From the NCBI RefSeq assembly GCF_001654985.1, contig NZ_LXEU01000095.1, forward strand, positions 1 through 52,122: 52,122 nucleotides of DNA, in the 5' to 3' direction. The notes under the pieces are model-generated. The model worked only from the letters and a program-made list of their open reading frames with translations, had not been told where the DNA came from and searched no databases. Each line of letters opens with the position of its first letter. Position 1 is the stretch's first letter. The DNA is from Kluyvera georgiana ATCC 51603. GTDB lineage: Bacteria; Pseudomonadota; Gammaproteobacteria; Enterobacterales; Enterobacteriaceae. The translations under genes and the position numbers were made by a program. Shown one piece after another: positions 47,146 to 52,122 of this stretch.

Positions 47146-50100
47146 TTATTCAACCGACTGCGGGCGGGTAGGTTCAGCGGTAGCCGTGTGCGTCGCACTG
47201 TGGCCGCCAGCGGAACCTTTACCGTCGAAGTTAAAGGACGGACGAACCCAGTCGCTGTGGCGCGGTGCTTCTGGCACGTATGCCGGTGCCGGCGCTCGGG
47301 TCATCGGCGCAGAGGCACGGTTGGCATCGGAAGATTTCGCCACAGGTGCTGGAGTGGTCACAACCGGTTCAGCAGCGACTGGCGCGGCAACCACCGGAGT
47401 TTCCTCGACCGGAGCCTGTTCAACAGCCGGTTCTTCTGCGACAGGCGCACTGTCAATCACCGGCGCGGCCTCAACCACTGGCGTGGTTTCAACAACCGGC
47501 GTTTCGGCCTCGGTTTTCGCTTCTTCAACGATAGCCGGTGCTTCAGCGACAACCACTTCTTGTGCAACGGTTTCTTCTTCCACTGCAGCAGGCGCTTCTT
47601 CCTCTACGGACGCAGGCGTTTCTTCCTGCGCTGGCGCCGTTTCTTGCGCCACGATAACCGGTTCGGCAACGGCTGCCGGAGCGGTTACTTCAGGCGCTTC
47701 AGCGGCGGTTTCAACAACCGCTGGCTCGGAAACAACAGCCTGTTCAGCAGCTTGCGCTACGATTGGCTGTTCTGCTACGTCCTGCTCAGCCGGCGCTTCC
47801 GCTTCGGTTTGCACCTGAGCGATCGGGTAGGTAATCCACACTTTACCGGAGGCCAGTTCTGGCGACGCGCAGGCGACGGTCAGCGGCACCGGCGATTGGG
47901 TCGGGTAACGCTCGTCACGGTAACGACGACGACGCTGACCGCTGACGCGCAGATGACGCGGAGAACGGCGGGAACGACGCGGCATGCCGTTGTTATCACG
48001 ACCTTCCGTATTGTCGTCCTGCTCGCTCTGTACCGGGGCATCAACCACCGCCGGCAGATCGACTTTCGCCAGGGCGGTACGCGGTGCTTCCTGCTGCGGT
48101 TCATCAGCAATCAGTTCACGAGCGGCAGTCTGCTCTGGGGTTTCGATGCGGACTTTCTGTGCCAGATGACGCGGTTTGCGGCGCGGCATAGTCTGTACGC
48201 GTTCTTCTTGTGCGGCTTCCGGCGCGGCAGCAGCCTGTTCTTCACGAACCTGCGGTTTCGCTTCCTGCGGCTGCTGACGTTTTTCGTCACTGCGACGGCG
48301 ATTACGTTCGCGGCGAGACGGCTGCTGGTCGTCACGTGTGCGGGATTTTTCCGCGTCGTCCACGGCGTTCAACTGGCGGTTTTCGCGCGCTTCAGACTGC
48401 TGCGGCTTCTCGCGACGGTTACGACGGTTATCGTCGCGACCTTCACGGCTTTCGCGCGGTTCGCGGCCTTCGGCGTTTTCGTTACGATCATTACGTTCGT
48501 TGCGTTCGTTACGACGATCGCTACGCTCATTGCGGTCGCGGCGGTTGTTCTGACGCGGCTTGCGGCGTTCCTGCTGACGCTCAGGTTTCGCTTCCTGTTT
48601 CTCTGGCTGTGCTTCAACCGCTTTTTCCGGGCTATCGGCAAACAGGTTTTTCAGCGCAGCAAAGAAACGAGAGAGCAGGCCTGGGGCAGCCGGCGCGGCG
48701 GCGGCAGCTGCTTTTGGCTGAGCGGCGGCCGGAGCGGCTTTCTCTGCGGTAGGCTCAGGAATTTCTGGCATAACGAAGGTGGCTAGCGCCGGTTGCTCTG
48801 GCAGCTTACGCTCAACAAACTCTTCTTCAACCGGCAGCGCCATGGCTTCTTCGTGCAGCTTCGGCAGCAGGTAGCTCAGCGTGGTGGTTTCTTCGCCTTT
48901 ACGCACGCGCAGCACAGAATAGTGCGGGGTTTCCATCTCGTCGTTCGGCACGATGATGCAACGAACGCCGCCCTGGCGGGATTCAATGGCGCTTACCGCA
49001 GCACGTTTTTCGTTCAACAGGTAAGACGCAATCGGCACCGGGACGATAGCGTGGACTTCTTTGGTGTTCTCTTTCAGCGCTTCTTCTTCAATCAGACGCA
49101 GAATGGAGAGCGACAGCGATTCGTTGTCACGCACGGTGCCGGTACCGGAGCAGCGCGGGCAGACGTGGTGGCTGGATTCGCCCAGCGACGGGCTCAGACG
49201 CTGACGAGACATCTCCAGCAGGCCGAAGCGGGAAATGTGGCTAATCTGGATACGCGCGCGGTCCTGACGGACAGCTTCACGCAGGCGGTTTTCTACCGCG
49301 CGCTGGTGGCGTACCGGCGTCATATCGATAAAGTCGATAACAATCAGACCGCCAAGGTCACGCAGACGTAGCTGGCGAGCAATCTCATCGGCCGCTTCGA
49401 GGTTGGTGTTGAACGCGGTTTCTTCGATATCGCCGCCGCGGGTTGCTCGCGCGGAGTTGATGTCGATAGCGGTCAGCGCTTCTGTACTGTCGATAACGAT
49501 AGAGCCGCCTGACGGCAGACGCACTTCACGCTGGAAGGCAGATTCAATCTGCGATTCAATCTGGTAGTGGCTGAACAGCGGGATTTCACCGGTGTACAGT
49601 TTGATTTTGCTGCTGAAATCCGGACGGCCCAGTGCAGAAATGTGCTGACGCGCCATTTCCATGACTTTCGGGTTGTCGATGAGGATTTCGCCGATGTCCT
49701 GGCGCAGGTAGTCGCGGAAGGCACGCACGATCACGTTACTTTCCTGGTGAATCAGGAAAGGCGCAGGGCGGCTTTCAGCGGCTTTCTGGATAGCTTCCCA
49801 GTGCTTCAGACGGAAGCTTAAGTCCCACTGCAGCGCTTCGGCAGATTTGCCGACGCCTGCGGTACGCACGATTAAGCCCATGCCGTCCGGCAGCTCGAGG
49901 CTGGCCAGCGCTTCTTTCAGTTCGGTGCGATCGTCGCCTTCGATACGGCGAGAGATACCGCCCGCGCGCGGGTTGTTCGGCATCAGCACCAGATAGCTGC
50001 CCGCCAGGCTGATAAAGGTCGTCAGCGCAGCGCCTTTGTTGCCGCGTTCTTCTTTATCGATCTGGACGATAACTTCCTGGCCTTCACGCAGCACATCTTT

Positions 50101-50370
50101 GATGTTTGGACGACCGTGAGAGCTGTAGTTGGCTGGGAAATATTCGCGAGCGATTTCTTTGAGGGGGAGGAAACCATGACGCTCGGCGCCGTAATCAACA
50201 AATGCGGCTTCGAGACTCGGTTCAATACGGGTAATTTTGCCTTTGTAGATGTTCGCTTTTTTCTGTTCGTGTCCTGGGCTTTCAATATCCAGATCGTACA
50301 GACGCTGCCCATCAACGAGGGCGACACGCAACTCTTCCTGCTGAGTTGCGTTGATTAACATTCTTTTCAT
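47146..50370 (-). CDS. rne: Ribonuclease E
   Basis: 1074 residues (1061 in E. coli). An essential endoribonuclease and degradosome scaffold on the inner membrane. N-terminal half: S1 domain ([20 protein letters not shown]), 5'-sensor, and the DNase I-like site with catalytic Asp in [15 protein letters not shown] and [11 protein letters not shown]. The zinc-link Cys pair is in [15 protein letters not shown]. The amphipathic membrane anchor is [13 protein letters not shown] near residue 570. The C-terminal half is Arg-rich (RNA binding) then Pro/Ala/Glu-rich repeats, with the PNPase-binding end [14 protein letters not shown]. Length differences from E. coli lie in this low-complexity part. Confidence 0.97.
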   Translation of the reverse strand: MKRMLINATQQEELRVALVDGQRLYDLDIESPGHEQKKANIYKGKITRIEPSLEAAFVDYGAERHGFLPLKEIAREYFPANYSSHGRPNIKDVLREGQEVIVQIDKEERGNKGAALTTFISLAGSYLVLMPNNPRAGGISRRIEGDDRTELKEALASLELPDGMGLIVRTAGVGKSAEALQWDLSFRLKHWEAIQKAAESRPAPFLIHQESNVIVRAFRDYLRQDIGEILIDNPKVMEMARQHISALGRPDFSSKIKLYTGEIPLFSHYQIESQIESAFQREVRLPSGGSIVIDSTEALTAIDINSARATRGGDIEETAFNTNLEAADEIARQLRLRDLGGLIVIDFIDMTPVRHQRAVENRLREAVRQDRARIQISHISRFGLLEMSRQRLSPSLGESSHHVCPRCSGTGTVRDNESLSLSILRLIEEEALKENTKEVHAIVPVPIASYLLNEKRAAVSAIESRQGGVRCIIVPNDEMETPHYSVLRVRKGEETTTLSYLLPKLHEEAMALPVEEEFVERKLPEQPALATFVMPEIPEPTAEKAAPAAAQPKAAAAAAPAAPGLLSRFFAALKNLFADSPEKAVEAQPEKQEAKPERQQERRKPRQNNRRDRNERSDRRNERNERNDRNENAEGREPRESREGRDDNRRNRREKPQQSEARENRQLNAVDDAEKSRTRDDQQPSRRERNRRRSDEKRQQPQEAKPQVREEQAAAAPEAAQEERVQTMPRRKPRHLAQKVRIETPEQTAARELIADEPQQEAPRTALAKVDLPAVVDAPVQSEQDDNTEGRDNNGMPRRSRRSPRHLRVSGQRRRRYRDERYPTQSPVPLTVACASPELASGKVWITYPIAQVQTEAEAPAEQDVAEQPIVAQAAEQAVVSEPAVVETAAEAPEVTAPAAVAEPVIVAQETAPAQEETPASVEEEAPAAVEEETVAQEVVVAEAPAIVEEAKTEAETPVVETTPVVEAAPVIDSAPVAEEPAVEQAPVEETPVVAAPVAAEPVVTTPAPVAKSSDANRASAPMTRAPAPAYVPEAPRHSDWVRPSFNFDGKGSAGGHSATHTATAEPTRPQSVE

Positions 50371-50731
50371 CGTAACTTACTCATTATTCTTACATTGACG
50401 ACTAAGCTGCGAGCAGAGTGTTGCCTTTCCGGGGTAAACCGATGGCCTCGTGACTATTCACGTCGCCAACCTCACGGTTGTCGCTCGCTTAAGAGGCGCA
50501 GAGTGTCGGTAGCCTGTGTTTCAAACGGAAACACAGCGCAATTATTTGGGGAACAGCCTGGGATAACTCTCCAGAGAAGATTCCATTTATACTCGTCATC
50601 TTTCAGAAGGTAGAGATTTGCACGGTTGTTTCCCGTTGCGTTATTTTTCTGCCATCTAAAATTCGTACAGTATATGTACCGGTAAGGACTGCAACTCGCA
50701 GCCCGCTAACTGTCTGAGGGATCAATACGTC
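50371..50731 (-). promoter_or_regulatory. rne 5' leader, autoregulatory hairpins
   Basis: The minus strand upstream of rne carries long blocks recognisable from the 361-nt E. coli rne leader, including CAGCTTAGTCGTCAATGTAA near the gene, ACCGACACTCTGCGCCTCTT in the hp2/hp3 hairpin zone and GTTAGCGGGCTGCGAGTTGC near the distal end. In E. coli RNase E cuts its own leader, with hp2 as the sensor, to control its level. The exact transcript start here is assumed from E. coli. Confidence 0.75.
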
Positions 50732-51151
50732 TTACGCCATTGCTGCGTGGATGATCGAACAGACAAAACTGGTCATTCCGTCATACACTTTATCTTTCAG
50801 GCTACCTCGGCGTTGGCTGTGCTCGTTCACCTTTGTCACGTACTCAGGTACGTTCCAGCAGGGTCACTCGCTTGCCGCTTTGAGGCCGCTTGAATGATTT
50901 CGTGTATATATCCTTGTTATTCCAGGTTCACCACGGAAAACAGTTTCATTATTCCTTGGTAACCCGGTTATAGCAAGTTGACTTTCACCTTTTATCACCC
51001 GGTTACTCACAGTTTCTTCACCAGTCCGCTGAGATTGTTCTAATAACAAACAGCTCGCGGGGAAAAGCAACAGTGGTAAACGGAGCATGATAAATATAAG
51101 CATAGAAAAATGAGTGGCGCTAATGAGCCGGGATATTTAGAATCGCGCACC
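50732..51151. promoter_or_regulatory. Distal rne promoter and rluC upstream region
   Basis: About 420 bp without a supported gene, holding the distal rne promoters (leftward) and the rluC promoter (rightward). The small frames at 50864 and 51040 (minus) have no ribosome sites and are not called. Confidence 0.5.
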
Positions 51152-52105
51152 ATGAAAACTGAGACTCCGACTGTAAAAATGGTTGCCATCAGCGCTGACG
51201 AAGCCGGGCAACGAATCGACAACTTTTTGCGCACCCAGCTAAAAGGGGTGCCGAAGAGCATGATTTATCGCATCTTGCGTAAGGGCGAGGTGCGGGTAAA
51301 TAAAAAGCGCATCAAGCCTGAGTATAAGCTGGAGGCCGGCGATGAGGTGCGTATTCCGCCGGTGCGCGTAGCCGAACGTGAAGAAGACGCCGTATCGCCG
51401 CATTTGCAAAAAGTGGCGGCGCTGAGCGACGTTATCCTGTACGAAGACGATCACATCCTCGTGCTGAACAAACCCTCCGGCACGGCGGTACACGGCGGTA
51501 GCGGCCTAAGTTTCGGCGTGATTGAAGGGCTGCGCGCGCTGCGTCCGGAAGCGCGCTTCCTGGAGCTGGTCCACCGTCTTGACCGTGACACCTCCGGCGT
51601 GCTGCTGGTAGCGAAGAAGCGTTCGGCGCTGCGTTCGCTGCATGAACAGCTGCGCGAGAAAGGGATGCAGAAAGACTACCTGGCGCTGGTGCGCGGGCAG
51701 TGGCAGTCCCACGTGAAGGCTGTACAGGCGCCGCTGCTGAAAAACATTCTGCAGAGCGGCGAGCGCATCGTACGCGTTAGCCAGGAAGGTAAGCCATCGG
51801 AAACTCGCTTCAAAATAGAAGAACGTTACGCGTTCGCCACGCTGGTACGCTGTAGCCCGGTAACCGGACGTACGCACCAGATCCGCGTGCATACCCAGCA
51901 CGCGGGGCACCCGATTGCCTTTGACGATCGTTATGGCGATCGCGAGTTTGACAAACAGCTGACGGGCACCGGCCTGAATCGTCTGTTTTTGCACGCCGCG
52001 GCGCTGAAGTTCACCCACCCGGGGACCGGCGAAGTGATGCGCGTGGAAGCGCCGATGGATGACCAGCTCAAGCGCTGTCTCCAGGTGCTACGCAACCAGA
52101 AGTAA
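51152..52105 (+). CDS. rluC: 23S rRNA pseudouridine(955/2504/2580) synthase RluC
   Basis: 317 residues (319 in E. coli). Makes pseudouridine at three 23S rRNA positions. An S4 RNA-binding domain (about 20-80: IDNFLRTQLKGVPKSMIYRI, GEVRVNKKRIKPEYKLEAGD) is followed by the RluA-type catalytic domain with the active Asp in LELVHRLDRDTSGVLLVAKK, and VTGRTHQIRVHTQHAGHP. Homology begins at the ATG at 51152, not the upstream in-frame ATG at 51110. Two residues are missing in the LTGTGLNRLF loop compared with E. coli. Confidence 0.97.
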   Translation: MKTETPTVKMVAISADEAGQRIDNFLRTQLKGVPKSMIYRILRKGEVRVNKKRIKPEYKLEAGDEVRIPPVRVAEREEDAVSPHLQKVAALSDVILYEDDHILVLNKPSGTAVHGGSGLSFGVIEGLRALRPEARFLELVHRLDRDTSGVLLVAKKRSALRSLHEQLREKGMQKDYLALVRGQWQSHVKAVQAPLLKNILQSGERIVRVSQEGKPSETRFKIEERYAFATLVRCSPVTGRTHQIRVHTQHAGHPIAFDDRYGDREFDKQLTGTGLNRLFLHAAALKFTHPGTGEVMRVEAPMDDQLKRCLQVLRNQK

Positions 52106-52122
52106 GCAAAAACGGGCCGCCT

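Noticed and set aside
47188-48786. 532-codon frame antisense to rne
   Set aside because: Mirror of the low-complexity RNase E C-terminal region; Arg/Phe-rich nonsense with no start signals.

Overview
The window is chromosomal DNA from a flagellated member of the Enterobacteriaceae. Most genes match Escherichia coli orthologues in order and length: ghrA-ycdXYZ, opgC/opgGH, yceK-msyB-mdtG-lpxL-trhO, solA-bssS-dinI-pyrC-yceB, rimJ-yceH-mviM-murJ, flgNMA/flgBCDEFGHIJKL, rne-rluC. Several E. coli genes are absent from their usual places: csgEFG, csgBAC, clsC, yceI/yceJ and grxB/mdtH. This fits a relative in the Enterobacter/Klebsiella/Kluyvera neighbourhood, but I cannot name a species from sequence alone.

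Bases 1-7634 are an accessory region built on tRNA-Ser(GGA). At the left are the start of a type VI secretion vgrG and a decayed hcp. Two complete, identical tRNA-Ser genes (1395-1482 and 7547-7634), plus a 19-nt tRNA tail, bracket four things: a pirin/isochorismatase-hydrolase operon with a divergent LysR regulator; an IS903-type end fused in frame to the C-terminal half of an MlrA-like regulator; an AT-rich gene of unknown function; and the C-terminal remnants of two different P4-type integrases.

Bases 7896-14644 run from ghrA through ycdZ into a remodelled curli locus. CsgD, the biofilm master regulator, is intact. The curli secretion genes csgEFG are missing: csgD stops 10 bp after the ycdZ terminator. 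In place of csgBAC there is a divergent gene for a secreted Gly/Asn/His-rich protein, preceded by a 1-kb AT-rich region with several inverted repeats. A fimbrial-like small protein (YmdA) and the macrodomain hydrolase YmdB follow. This is the most interesting part of the window.

Bases 14641-33051 are mostly core genes: periplasmic glucan synthesis, envelope and lipid A functions, pyrimidine synthesis, the SOS gene dinI with a near-perfect LexA box, and the MurJ flippase. An extra TatA/TatE-type gene lies between yceB and rimJ.

Bases 33058-44733 carry the flg cluster: flgN, flgM and flgA leftward, flgB to flgL rightward. Sigma-28 promoters are visible before flgM and flgK, and a BIME lies between flgG and flgH. 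An MFS exporter with a divergent LysR regulator is inserted between flgL and rne. The window ends with rne, its long conserved leader, and rluC.
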